A stretch of 64,000 nt of DNA from Dactylococcopsis salina PCC 8305 (GTDB taxonomy: Bacteria; Cyanobacteriota; Cyanobacteriia; Cyanobacteriales; Rubidibacteraceae). Below the pieces are notes generated by a model that made no database searches, had not been told where the DNA came from, and saw nothing but the letters and a program-made list of their open reading frames with translations. The position numbers and the translations under genes are program-made. Positions within the stretch are counted from its first letter, which is position 1, and every line of letters starts with the position of its first letter. Positions 38,221 through 47,315 of this stretch are shown one piece after another. Location: NCBI RefSeq assembly GCF_000317615.1, contig NC_019780.1:2253840-2317839 (forward strand), read 5' to 3'.

Positions 38221-39200
38221 TAACTGCTTAAAATTTTGCCATTACTTTGTAACATTTCGTTTAATTCCGCCGCCGTTGCTCGACCACCAGAGCTATAAGA
38301 TAGGATAACCCAATGAACAGGGATTTTCTGTATCAATTTTTCGATCGCTTCCACCACTAAAAAACGTCCTTCTTCATTGCGCCGAAAATCCTCAAACACC
38401 GATCCAGACAATTGATCTGATGTATCGAGACGGCGTTTTGCTTTGCCAAAGAGTTGGGGTTGATCAAATAAACAAATTGTCTTCCATAAGTGATAATAGG
38501 AGGCATAACGAACCCGAGAGGGAGGCATTTTTTCGTTGTTTGATCCATAGGGAGGATCAAGATAGGCTAAATCAGCAGATAAATGAGGGATTAAGTCAAA
38601 GATATCACAGCAAAAGACTTGATGTTCTACTTCTGAAATAAACAGATTGGGGAGTTTTAATTGTAGGGAATTATAGGAACGTGGCGACCATTTTTTGAGA
38701 TAGGAAACAAAATGCCCGATCGTATTATCGACGCGATCGAGCGCTAAAATCAAGCTAGTTAAAGCAACAGCTTTCTCCACTGGTTGAAGCTGTAAGTTTT
38801 CTATTTCTTTACGAATCGCATCGAGTTTTCTGGTATTATGAATTTGCCAGGGCTTTTTATATCCATCCTTTTGGATCGCGCAACCTTGATTTGCTTCTCC
38901 ACCATAATTTTGAGTAAACCAGCCGTCGATCGGTGTTAAATTATTAAGATGATCAATCAATTCTTGATAAGTAGTGGGTTGTTGTTGATTAAGAAGATAA
39001 CATTGCGCGAATACTTTTGACCAAATTGCAACATCATTACTAATCACTTGATAGCCTAATTTCGCAAATGCTTGTGAGACTCTCGTTGTTCCAGAAAAGC
39101 CATCTAATATGGTATGAGCATTAACTTTTTTTGCTAACATAATAATATGGGGGAGTAATTTGAATTTCGATCCTGCATATTTAATTCCCTGTGTTTCCAT
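38220..39200 (-). CDS. DNA adenine methyltransferase, C-terminus lost to IS630
   Basis: 326 residues of an N6-adenine DNA methyltransferase (D12/MT-A70-like fold). The start is GIKYAGSKFKLLP, the SAM motif is ILDGFSGTTRVSQAF, and the catalytic motif is LDPPYG. PPSRVRYASYYHLWKTIC and a C-terminal HWVILSYSSGGRATAAEL are also visible. It flips and methylates adenine in a DNA site not predictable here, and no restriction gene is adjacent. It stops at TAG 38220-38222 at the IS630 edge, while about 40 residues of the family's C-terminus lie across the IS at 36987-37109. The catalytic core is complete, so residual activity is possible. Confidence 0.88.
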   Translation of the reverse strand: METQGIKYAGSKFKLLPHIIMLAKKVNAHTILDGFSGTTRVSQAFAKLGYQVISNDVAIWSKVFAQCYLLNQQQPTTYQELIDHLNNLTPIDGWFTQNYGGEANQGCAIQKDGYKKPWQIHNTRKLDAIRKEIENLQLQPVEKAVALTSLILALDRVDNTIGHFVSYLKKWSPRSYNSLQLKLPNLFISEVEHQVFCCDIFDLIPHLSADLAYLDPPYGSNNEKMPPSRVRYASYYHLWKTICLFDQPQLFGKAKRRLDTSDQLSGSVFEDFRRNEEGRFLVVEAIEKLIQKIPVHWVILSYSSGGRATAAELNEMLQSNGKILSS

Positions 39201-39229
39201 TTTCTATTACTTGAATCCTAGTCGTAATC

Positions 39230-39436
39230 GTAGGTTGGGTGAAGCATAAGCGTAACCCAACTTTTTACAGTGATCAGTGATCAGTGATCAGTGATCAGTG
39301 ATCAGTAAGCAGTGAATTAATAATCAATCAATCTTTCACTTTTACTTACTAATTAAGTTTGAGAACTACTGGTAACTGGTCACTGCTTAACTGCTAACTG
39401 TTTGATGTTGGGTTTCGTGTTCTCCACCCAACCTAC
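39230..39436. repeat. Inverted pair of TAGGTTGGGT repeats around GTGATCA microsatellite
   Basis: Copy 39230-39261 and its reversed partner 39407-39436 flank about 145 bp that include five tandem 7-bp units (CAGTGATCAGTGATCAGTG, about 39269-39305). The whole could form a long cruciform. It lies between the methyltransferase start and the ldhA remnant. Confidence 0.85.
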
Positions 39437-39447
39437 ATTCTAGGTTA

Positions 39448-39783
39448 CTAAATTGTTACAGTCATTTTTGGTTTCAATTTCACTGAAGTTTTATTTTTCA
39501 ACCCATCAATCACCGCTTGAGTATCAATTAAGCCACCGCGACTGGTATTAATCAACATTACTCCTGGTTTCATTTTCGCGATCGAATCTTGATTACGGCT
39601 AAAGTTTCTTGATCAACTTGGTCATTAACAAAGATACAAACTGCTTCTGAATCTTTCGCTAAAAGTGCGATTTTTGTTTCTAAATGAGGTTCTAAAAACG
39701 TTAACTCATGGTAATAGGATTCATTCGCTATTTCAAAAAAAGCGACGGTCATAAGGTTTACTTCCAAACAGTGCAACTTTCAT
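39448..39783 (-). pseudogene. ldhA: D-lactate dehydrogenase (2-hydroxyacid dehydrogenase) pseudogene
   Basis: From ATG 39783 the frame reads MKVALFGSKPYDRR, typical of D-LDH, then shifts at a run of seven T (complement of 39735-39741). It continues FFEIANESYYHELTFLEPHL and [16 protein letters not shown]. Next comes a deletion to [19 protein letters not shown], the distal NAD-domain motif, and a premature end after DGLKNK. The catalytic Arg/Glu/His segments are gone. At least one frameshift and two deletions mean it is non-functional. Confidence 0.85.
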
Positions 39784-39873
39784 ATTTCTCCCGATGATCT
39801 TCAGTGATAATTTAATTGTTCGATCGACGCGATCGCTTTAAACTTAAACCTCTTTTAAGAAAGCAGAGTAAAA

Positions 39874-40437
39874 CTAATTCTCAAACTGTAACCAATTAAA
39901 TAAATTATCGGGAGTTAAATCGAAGTTAATTCCTCTTAAAATAGGAAGAATTGTTTGTCCTCTAAATAACTGAATGCGTTGGTCACTAAACACAACTAAA
40001 ACCGTTTCTTCTTCTGGATCAATTAACCAGCCTAACTCAGTTCCCTGTTGTGAACAATGAAGCAGATTATCTAAAACTTTAGTCTGATTTTGATGCGGTG
40101 ATAAAATCTCAATTGACCAATCGGGAAAAGTCTCAATCCGATTAGCAATTTTTCGAGAAGGGGTTAAGGGAATTCTCTCCCAACGAAAAACTACGAGATC
40201 AGGAACAATCGATCGCCCTCCAAACGTACAACGTAACTCTGGAAAACTATAAGCAATTTTATCAGGAGTTGCCGCTTGATTAATGCTTTGACATAGCTTT
40301 CCTTGTAATAAACTATGTTCTCCTTGTGGCATTGGTTTCTGTCTAATTTCCCCGTTAATATATTCGCAAGCGGGTTTCGTTTCAGGACGATTTAAAAATT
40401 GTTCTAAAGTTAATGATTGCGCGATCGAGTTTCTCAT
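39874..40437 (-). CDS. Uma2 family (DUF820) PD-(D/E)XK endonuclease-like protein
   Basis: 187 residues starting at ATG 40437, chosen because an excellent AAAGGAGGG lies 5-6 bp upstream; the frame is open for a further 35 codons. Visible are LTLEQFLNRPETKPACEYIN, ELRCTFGGRSIVPDLVVF (Asp) and DWSIEILSP (Glu), with a C-terminal LGWLIDPEEETV. Uma2 proteins are highly amplified in cyanobacteria and their substrate is unknown. Confidence 0.88.
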   Translation of the reverse strand: MRNSIAQSLTLEQFLNRPETKPACEYINGEIRQKPMPQGEHSLLQGKLCQSINQAATPDKIAYSFPELRCTFGGRSIVPDLVVFRWERIPLTPSRKIANRIETFPDWSIEILSPHQNQTKVLDNLLHCSQQGTELGWLIDPEEETVLVVFSDQRIQLFRGQTILPILRGINFDLTPDNLFNWLQFEN

Positions 40438-40476
40438 AATTTCCCTCCTTTCAAAAAAATAAAACAACCCTGTGTG

Positions 40477-40842
40477 GAGGTTAGGGATGATGCTTGATTC
40501 AACATGAGAATCCATTCGCATACCATATTTTCTTGATTTCACCCACTGCTTTTCCTTATGGTTAGTCTTCGTTCATTTTTGAAAATCTAATGCTCGATCG
40601 ACGCTTGTCAATACGGGGAGGGGGATATGAGAAACGATTTTCCTTGCTTTCAGGGGCGTTTTCTAAAATTGGCAACACTTCCCATTGTATAAGGATATTT
40701 TATCAGGAAACTCGATCGAGCGCAACCCCTGAAAAAAAAATTTTGCTTTTAATGGCTTCTCTGGGTGTGGGAGTTGGAGATGATGTTTAATTCAACTTAA
40801 AATCTGCTTGCATACCATATTTTTAGAATTTTGCCTACGGTT
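40477..40842. repeat. Diverged direct repeats in non-coding DNA
   Basis: The blocks 40477-40550 and 40768-40842 share GGATGATG/GAGATGATG, TTCAAC and GCATACCATATTTT with scattered differences. A second pair, around 40668-40710 and 40960-41000, shares ATTGGCA, ACTTCCCAT and ATTTTAT. These look like an old imperfect duplication of a roughly 290-bp unit upstream of the Uma2 gene. Confidence 0.55.
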
Positions 40843-41424
40843 AATGATTTTTTTGTCGTCAGCTTAATCTAACTTAATGTTCATTTCTACCCCTAAGAAG
40901 AGAAGAGGAAATCGCAAGCAATAAACGAAACCATAGGGATTTGATGGCAATAATTTTTAACATTGGCACTACTTCCCATCATGGTACGGTCATTTTATAA
41001 CGGAACACGCCATTTGGCAAGATCAACGCCCTGAAATGGCGAAAATTCGTAAAATGTTAAGAATGATGTAGCAAAGGAATAAATAGTGCCTCCTGAAAAA
41101 GTCCATTGGTTGGTTTAGTAAGGCAAAAGGCAAAAGGCAAGAGGCAAGAGGGTTGATTGATCGGTATGAGTTTAAGGTTTTGATGCAAGGTGCGTGACGA
41201 TTGAACAATCAATGAACTTGCATTTTTACTCATATCTTAATCGTATCAAATCGTTATTTGGTAAAACTTTCAGCTTCCCAACAGCAAACCCTAAATAACA
41301 ATTAATCGTCAAAAAAATCTAGCAACATCTCTCCCCATTTCCCCAGAGCGGAGTTGATTTCATTCATAATAAAACCACCCTGCCTTTCAAAGAGGGAGAG
41401 AATTATAGGAGGGCGATCGTTTCT
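40843..41424. other. Non-coding stretch with heptamer repeat
   Basis: No gene is supportable between the Uma2 upstream repeats and bvdR. It contains a short tandem repeat of AGGCAAA/AGGCAAG units at 41121-41151, a type common in cyanobacterial intergenic DNA. The rest is AT-rich and unremarkable. Confidence 0.7.
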
Positions 41425-42405
41425 TTAATTGTCAATAAATATTGTTTTCTCCGTTTCTGCTGCCACTCTTGCTGCTTCTGCGATTCTAGTGGCATAATAA
41501 CTCGATTCGGGTTTGACATATAGCGGTTTTTGTTCCGTCAAATAATCTAAAACATAAGTCGTATCTTTGGCAAATAAGCCACGCCGACTTCCCACCTCGA
41601 TCGAAGTTTCTTCCTCACCGCGCAATAATTTTCCCTCACTTCCTTCAAAAACTAATATTCCTTTTTCCCCTTGTAATTCAAAGCGACGATCGGGCTGCGA
41701 AAAGACTTCTCCTTTCCCATAAATTACATCAGCAAGCAAACCATTCTCAAAGCGTAATTGAGCATTATTCAAGCAAGCAAAATACTGATCTGAGTTTTCT
41801 CTTTCCCAGTAGCGACTATGGCAATTAACGGTTGTTACTTTGCCAAATAAATCAGTAAACCGATGGAAACGAGATAACGCACCACTGAACGGAAACCCAA
41901 ATAATTGTTTGTTATACGTCCATTTTTTCGGTGCGGGATTTTGAGGATTGATGGTACTATAACGGGCATAAAAAACGTTGCCAATTTCAGGAAGCCATTG
42001 ACGAATTGCGTTGTGCAATCCCCCTAAAAGTTCGATGTGTTCTACATGAAGGAGGAGATTTTTCTGTTTAGCTAAATTAATTAAATATCGAGCTTTTTCT
42101 GGATTTAAAGCAAGAGGATATTCAACCACAACGTGCTTCCCCGCTTCTAACGCCGCTTGAGCTAAATTACTATGTTCCGAGTTAATATTGCAGATGACAA
42201 TCAGATTAATTTCAGAAGCCGCAATGAGGTTTTCTGTAGAGTCATACTTGCTGATCGAATGAGATTCACAGAAGGATTTTAAGCTGTCTAGACTATGCCC
42301 AGAAACACCGATCACTTCCGCGCGATCGTCCGCTGTCAATGCTTCAGCGCGTCGTTGGGCTACGAAACCTGTGCCAATAATACCAATCCGAATCAATTTT
42401 GTCAT
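41425..42405 (-). CDS. bvdR: Biliverdin reductase (Gfo/Idh/MocA fold)
   Basis: 326 residues. The Rossmann start is IRIGIIGTGFVAQRRAEAL. The core has EAGKHVVVEYPLAL, LLLHVEHIELLGGLHNAIRQ, VFYARYSTINPQNPAP, ADVIYGKGEVF and VGSRRGLF. These segments closely resemble cyanobacterial BvdR (about 328 aa), which reduces biliverdin IXalpha to bilirubin with NAD(P)H and is reported to be needed for normal phycobilisome formation in Synechocystis. It is divergent from sufE with 64 bp between starts. Confidence 0.9.
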   Translation of the reverse strand: MTKLIRIGIIGTGFVAQRRAEALTADDRAEVIGVSGHSLDSLKSFCESHSISKYDSTENLIAASEINLIVICNINSEHSNLAQAALEAGKHVVVEYPLALNPEKARYLINLAKQKNLLLHVEHIELLGGLHNAIRQWLPEIGNVFYARYSTINPQNPAPKKWTYNKQLFGFPFSGALSRFHRFTDLFGKVTTVNCHSRYWERENSDQYFACLNNAQLRFENGLLADVIYGKGEVFSQPDRRFELQGEKGILVFEGSEGKLLRGEEETSIEVGSRRGLFAKDTTYVLDYLTEQKPLYVKPESSYYATRIAEAARVAAETEKTIFIDN

Positions 42406-42469
42406 AAGTGTTAGAGGATGTAATTGTTAAAATGAGGGAAGTTTGAAGCGTAAATAGAAAATTAAACGG

Positions 42470-42904
42470 ATGTCTGCTAATACTTTACCTCCCAAGTTAG
42501 ATAAGATTGTACAACGTTTTAAACGTCGTAGCGATCCCAAACAAAAATATCAACAGTTACTTTGGTATGCTAAAAAACTGGAAGCAATGCCAGAAGAGGC
42601 AAAAAATCCAGAGAATAAAGTCTCTGGTTGCGTTTCTCAAGTGTATATTACAGCAAGTTTAGAAGACGGGAAGGTGCATTATTTAGGCGATTCTGATGCC
42701 CAATTAGTTAAGGGGTTAGTCGCTTTTTTAATTGATGGTTTGAATGATTTACCCCCAGAAGAAATTTTAAATGTCTCTCCTGATTTTATTGAAGAAACAG
42801 GTTTAAAAGTGAGCTTAACTCCTTCTCGCGCCAACGGGTTTTATAATATCTTCCAAACCATGAAAAAGAAAGCATTAGGATTTAATGTGGCTCAACAAAG
42901 CTAA
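42470..42904 (+). CDS. sufE: SufE, sulfur acceptor for cysteine desulfurase
   Basis: 144 residues. The acceptor Cys54 lies in KVSGCVSQVY. Other family marks are LPPKLDKIVQRF, YAKKLEAMPEE and FLIDGLNDLPPEEI. It takes persulfide sulfur from SufS and passes it to the SufBCD scaffold during Fe-S cluster assembly in the cytosol. It stands apart from the suf operon here. Confidence 0.95.
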   Translation: MSANTLPPKLDKIVQRFKRRSDPKQKYQQLLWYAKKLEAMPEEAKNPENKVSGCVSQVYITASLEDGKVHYLGDSDAQLVKGLVAFLIDGLNDLPPEEILNVSPDFIEETGLKVSLTPSRANGFYNIFQTMKKKALGFNVAQQS

Positions 42905-43002
42905 GTATTTATTGGTGGTGCTGAATCAAAGATTGTACTGTATAATAGGCTCGAATTCGTTTATAACTTGTAACTATAGGCTGAGTCATTACTGTGTTTA
43001 GC

Positions 43003-44208
43003 ATGACCAATAACTCTCATTCTTTCCTTTTACCTTCCCTGTTTTCCGAGGTTGATCCCTCTTCTTTGGAGGATGCAGAATCAATACTAAATTTGGTTGA
43101 TCAAATGGATCGATTGATTTCTGAGGAGTCCATATCGATCGATCCACTTTATCTGGCTTTAGGGGGATTGACAATTTTAATTATCACCCTAATTTTTGTC
43201 ATTCCCAGTCTTCTGCGCTTTCTTGCTTCCCGTTTTCTCCCGTTGGAATTACGAGAAGCCTATCAACAGATTTTTGTTCCTTATCAACGTTGGATTATCC
43301 TCTCGATCGGGTTTTCGGTTATAGACATAATCCTGTTATTAAACCCAGATAAACCCACTTGGTTATACATTAGTGAGTTTTTCTTAGGAGGGGCGATCGC
43401 GATTAATATTTGTCTTCTCGCTTTCACTCTTTTTGATCAATTTTTTGGCGGTTATCTCCTCGATTTAGCTTTAAGAAGTCGCAACAATGTTAACAGTGAA
43501 TTGTTAGCATTTATCAAATTTGTTGCCAATGCGTTGATTATTCTCATTGTTATTTTTATCTTTGCCGAATCCCATCGTCTCAGCGTTACTGGCTTGATTG
43601 CGAGTGTTGGTGTTGGCGGTTTAGCGATCGCGTTTGCGTCTCAAAAAGTTCTCGAACAAGTATTATGGACAATTCTACTTTATGTCGATCGCCCGTTTGT
43701 GGTTGATGACTATATTCACCTCCAAGATGGAACATTTGGTCGTGTCGAAGGAATCGGCTGGCGATCGAGCAAAATTCGCCTTTCTGGTAAAGGAACATTA
43801 GTGGTAATTCCGAATAGTATGCTAACCCAAATGTCCGTTGAAAACCTTTCTGGGGCGCAGAAAATTATTACCCTGCTTAATATCTTATTCGATCGAGGAA
43901 TTCCCGAACAAGAAAAGGCGTTAGTGCGTCAAATTATTCTTGATAGTACCAGAGATATTTATGGCATTGATCATCGTTTAACCGAAGTTAAATTTGAGGA
44001 AGTAGGAAACAGTAGTAATGGAACATCAGGAAAAGTGAAAGCGCAAGTCACCTTCTTTATCCTTGGTTCTGGTTCTCTCGCTTTAGAAATTCGGACCCAA
44101 TTATTAGAAGCTGCGCGACGCAATATCAGCAAACGCTTAAAAGATTATGGAATTGGTTTCAGTATTGATGAAAAACCAATCAACATTGATTCTCCCATGA
44201 ATATTTAG
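43003..44208 (+). CDS. MscS-family mechanosensitive channel, copy 1
   Basis: 401 residues from ATG 43003 (GTG at 42994 is an alternative). Four or five membrane helices come first. The pore-lining helix motif is GLIASVGVGGLAIAFASQK, then the beta domain with DRPFVVDDYIHLQDGTFGRV and VVIPNSMLTQ, and a C-terminal alpha/beta domain. It opens under membrane tension to release solutes on osmotic downshock. A TATAAT at 42941-42946 may be its -10 box. It is first of three tandem paralogs. Confidence 0.92.
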   Translation: MTNNSHSFLLPSLFSEVDPSSLEDAESILNLVDQMDRLISEESISIDPLYLALGGLTILIITLIFVIPSLLRFLASRFLPLELREAYQQIFVPYQRWIILSIGFSVIDIILLLNPDKPTWLYISEFFLGGAIAINICLLAFTLFDQFFGGYLLDLALRSRNNVNSELLAFIKFVANALIILIVIFIFAESHRLSVTGLIASVGVGGLAIAFASQKVLEQVLWTILLYVDRPFVVDDYIHLQDGTFGRVEGIGWRSSKIRLSGKGTLVVIPNSMLTQMSVENLSGAQKIITLLNILFDRGIPEQEKALVRQIILDSTRDIYGIDHRLTEVKFEEVGNSSNGTSGKVKAQVTFFILGSGSLALEIRTQLLEAARRNISKRLKDYGIGFSIDEKPINIDSPMNI

Positions 44209-44234
44209 TCCCAATTAAATGAAGTTTGCCAACC

Positions 44235-45401
44235 ATGAACCAATTATTTGCCTTTGAACCCCTTGAATTTATTTCTGATAACTGGATGTTCTGGGAGAAT
44301 TGGAAACTCGACCAAGAATTTCTCATTCTACTGGGAACTCGATTAGGAATATTGCTTGTTCTCATTATTTTAGCTTCCCTTATTAGTCGAATTATCCCTT
44401 CTATACTATTGTGGTTTACAGCGCGATCTTTACCCCCAGAAAAATTCCAGCAATATAAGTCTTTTAGTGACCCATTTCGTCCTGCTTTTGTTACTACTCT
44501 AACTCTAATTCTTGTTAATATTAGTATCAATATTCTGCAACCTTACCGCAGTTTTTTTGAAGTGATTAATTTTATTGCTGACTTTGCTGTTGCGGTTAGT
44601 GCCGCTTGGTTAGTTTCCAAAGTGGCAAAGCAGGTAATTCGCACCTATGGAGTTAGTTTAATTAAATTAGTGAGTCAAGATGTTAATGATTTAATCCTAA
44701 TTTTTGAAAATACAATCAATGTCATTATTGGTTTTTTTACCGTCCTTATCTTTGCACAAAGCAAAAACTTTGATTTAGTTGCACTCTTGACAGGTTTAGG
44801 AATTGGTGGGATTGCGGTTGCTTTTGCCGCCCAAGAAGCCTTATCTCAAATTCTCGCCACAGTGGTCATTTATCTCGATCGTCCTTATCTTCCAGGGGAG
44901 TATGTTCGTATTAATTTCGTTGTTCCTCAAGAGGATGTTTATGGCAGAATTGAATCCATTGGACTGCGTTCGACAAAACTAAGAATTACAGTTAGTAACA
45001 CTCTCTTAATTGTTCCTAACTCTTTGATGGTAACAAAAGACATTGAAAACATCTCACGGGGCAAAAAAGTGATGGTGTTATTCTTCTTAGATTTCGCCAA
45101 TGTTTTAAGCCAGTCCGAACGAGCATTAGTAGAACAAGCGATTAAAGATAGTGTAAATAAAGAACTCTTTGGTCTTGATCCAGGTAGTACAAAAGTTCTG
45201 CTTTTTGAACCAGAAAATAAATCAGGAACACAAGCACGAATTAGTTTATTTGTAATGGGGTCTAATGAAGAATCTATGATTATCCGTAAACGATTATTAG
45301 AAATTGCCAACAAGTCAATTACAGAAAAACTGCAAGCTCAAGGTTTGCAATTTAATTTTTCTGAACCAACAATTTATGTGGATTCTCCCGTTACTCTCTA
45401 G
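44235..45401 (+). CDS. MscS-family mechanosensitive channel, copy 2
   Basis: 388 residues from ATG 44235; an in-frame TTG lies 9 bp upstream. It shows the MscS pore helix (LLTGLGIGGIAVAFAAQEA), DRPYLPGEYVRINF, a Gly-Arg-x-Glu-Ser-Ile-Gly-Leu-Arg-Ser-Thr core (GRIESIGLRSTKLRI) and LIVPNSLMVT. It begins 26 bp after copy 1 and is much closer in sequence to copy 3. Confidence 0.92.
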   Translation: MNQLFAFEPLEFISDNWMFWENWKLDQEFLILLGTRLGILLVLIILASLISRIIPSILLWFTARSLPPEKFQQYKSFSDPFRPAFVTTLTLILVNISINILQPYRSFFEVINFIADFAVAVSAAWLVSKVAKQVIRTYGVSLIKLVSQDVNDLILIFENTINVIIGFFTVLIFAQSKNFDLVALLTGLGIGGIAVAFAAQEALSQILATVVIYLDRPYLPGEYVRINFVVPQEDVYGRIESIGLRSTKLRITVSNTLLIVPNSLMVTKDIENISRGKKVMVLFFLDFANVLSQSERALVEQAIKDSVNKELFGLDPGSTKVLLFEPENKSGTQARISLFVMGSNEESMIIRKRLLEIANKSITEKLQAQGLQFNFSEPTIYVDSPVTL

Positions 45402-45443
45402 AAGAACTGACCCCAGATTAACGATTAACAATTAACTGAACTT

Positions 45444-46583
45444 ATGGATATTTCTGAAATTTTTCAAAAACTATTTTTTGAAATTGATGCTAACTTTCAA
45501 GAAGAACTATTCGGTTTTTTAACGCGATTAGGTTGGTTTATTCTTTTTACCTTAATCGCAATTTTAGCCGCGCGGCTTTTGCCCGCTTTTTTCCAATGGG
45601 GGGTCGATCGATTTGCACCGAAATTTTTAGCAGAACCTCACGATCGGATCATTACTCCCTTAAGAAATTTAATGGTGCGTTCAGGTTTCCTCATTTTTAT
45701 CGCCATTAATATCAACTTATTTCGTCCTTATACAGCCTTCTTTAACTTTTTACAATTTTTTAGTTACTTAAGCGTAACCATTACTCTCGCTTGGTTTTTA
45801 TCTCGTTTAGTGCGACAAATTATCCGCGTCTATGGCATTACCTTAATTCAAAATTTGAGTCGAGAAGGTGACGATATTCTTGTCGCTGGAGAAACCGTTG
45901 CGAATGTTATTATTGGCTTTTTGGGGGCGATTTTCTTTGCTCAAAGTCAAGATTTAAACTTAGTCAGTGTCCTCACAGGATTTGGAATTGGGGGGATTGC
46001 GGTGGCTTTTGCGGCGAAGGAAGTGTTATCTCAAATCATTGGTACAGTGGTTCTTTATCTCGATCGACCTTATGTGCCAGGAGAGTATATCCGCGCTAAC
46101 TTTAACCCCGTTGCTGAGGATATTTATGGGCGTGTGGAGTCGATTGGGATTCGTTCCACAAAAGTTCGTTTGGTGGTGACGAATACGTTACTAATTGTTC
46201 CCAATTCCATAATGGCGAGTACCGATGTCGAGAATGTCTCACGGGGAAAAAAGGTAATGGCGTTGTTATATTTAGATTTTCCGCAGGTGTTAGCGTCTAG
46301 TGAACGAGCATTAGTAGAACAAACGTTACAAGATAGTTTGGGTGGCTTATTTGGGGTGGAACAGGGAAGTGTTCGCATTGCAACCTTTGAACCCGAAGAT
46401 AAACCTGGAACTCGCGCCCGCGTCAGTTTTTTCCTTTTGAGTTCGAGTAGTACTTCTCTCAATATTCGTAAGCGATTAGTGGAAATGGCGAATCAAGAAA
46501 TCGCCCAGCGCTTACAGAAAAACCAGTTGCAATTTTCGATGGAAGAACCGATGATTTATGTGGATTCGCCTATAACCAAATAA
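45444..46583 (+). CDS. MscS-family mechanosensitive channel, copy 3
   Basis: 379 residues. The pore helix is VLTGFGIGGIAVAFAAKEV, followed by DRPYVPGEYIRANF, GRVESIGIRSTKVRL and LIVPNSIMAS. It ends in MIYVDSPITK, matching the end of copy 2 (IYVDSPVTL), which shows a recent duplication. Three channels in one operon suggest graded responses to osmotic shock, an inference consistent with a saline habitat. Confidence 0.92.
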   Translation: MDISEIFQKLFFEIDANFQEELFGFLTRLGWFILFTLIAILAARLLPAFFQWGVDRFAPKFLAEPHDRIITPLRNLMVRSGFLIFIAININLFRPYTAFFNFLQFFSYLSVTITLAWFLSRLVRQIIRVYGITLIQNLSREGDDILVAGETVANVIIGFLGAIFFAQSQDLNLVSVLTGFGIGGIAVAFAAKEVLSQIIGTVVLYLDRPYVPGEYIRANFNPVAEDIYGRVESIGIRSTKVRLVVTNTLLIVPNSIMASTDVENVSRGKKVMALLYLDFPQVLASSERALVEQTLQDSLGGLFGVEQGSVRIATFEPEDKPGTRARVSFFLLSSSSTSLNIRKRLVEMANQEIAQRLQKNQLQFSMEEPMIYVDSPITK

Positions 46584-46639
46584 GCAATTACAAATTAATT
46601 TTTGTGGCGAACTGGGGTTCGCCTGTAGCCAAGTTTTGG

Positions 46640-47212
46640 TTATTGTTTATCCTTAGAATTGGATTCACTTTCGGCAATTTCTTGTTCTATATGTTCAATG
46701 CTTTCTTGTTGATCACTTTCGGAAATTGCGCGAGTACAAGCCCAATTACTGGGAAGTGCCGAGGGCCATCCCATCCGAATCGCTTCGGGACAAATGGTCA
46801 TAATAGTTAACTGACAGTCGATGAGTTGTAATCCCTCTTTTTCCGCTTGTTTGAGGCTTTGTTTGAGAATGGAATCGTTATTAAACTCGATCGTGCGGTT
46901 ACATTGAATACAAACAATGTGATGATGGTGATGGGGATGAGGACGATGAAGTTCATAATGTTTATGTCCTTCGGCAAGTTCTAACTCTCGTAAAATCCCC
47001 ATGCGAGTCATTAGTTTCACACTACGATAAATTGTAGAGAGGCTGATCTCTTCGCCGCGCTTTTCTAGGAGATGGAATAGTTCTTCTGCGCTGAGATGAT
47101 GTCCTCTCGGTAGGTTTTGGAAAACATGGAGGATTGTCTCTCGCTGGGGAGTGAGTCGCCAACCACGAGAGTTTAACTCGGCTTTGAGGGAGGATGAGGT
47201 ATAAGGTTGCAT
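46640..47212 (-). CDS. fur: FurA-type ferric uptake regulator
   Basis: 190 residues from ATG 47212, chosen because cyanobacterial FurA starts at this point (MQPYTSSSLKAELNSRGWRL); the frame is open further upstream from a TTG. It has the winged helix RLTPQRETILHVFQNLPRG and ISLSTIYRSVKLMTRMGIL, the metal region HPHHHHHIVCIQCNRTIEF and DCQLTIMTICPEA. It represses iron-uptake genes with Fe(II). The second CxxC is incomplete (CPEA instead of CPxC) and the acidic tail is extended by about 40 residues. Confidence 0.92.
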   Translation of the reverse strand: MQPYTSSSLKAELNSRGWRLTPQRETILHVFQNLPRGHHLSAEELFHLLEKRGEEISLSTIYRSVKLMTRMGILRELELAEGHKHYELHRPHPHHHHHIVCIQCNRTIEFNNDSILKQSLKQAEKEGLQLIDCQLTIMTICPEAIRMGWPSALPSNWACTRAISESDQQESIEHIEQEIAESESNSKDKQ

Positions 47213-47315
47213 TACCATAAGTTTTTGTTGGCAATAAATGCGATATATTGACAATCTTACTCGCTAATGAGAATATTTGCAACAAGTTTCAATTATTGAT
47301 AATATCTTGTAATAA

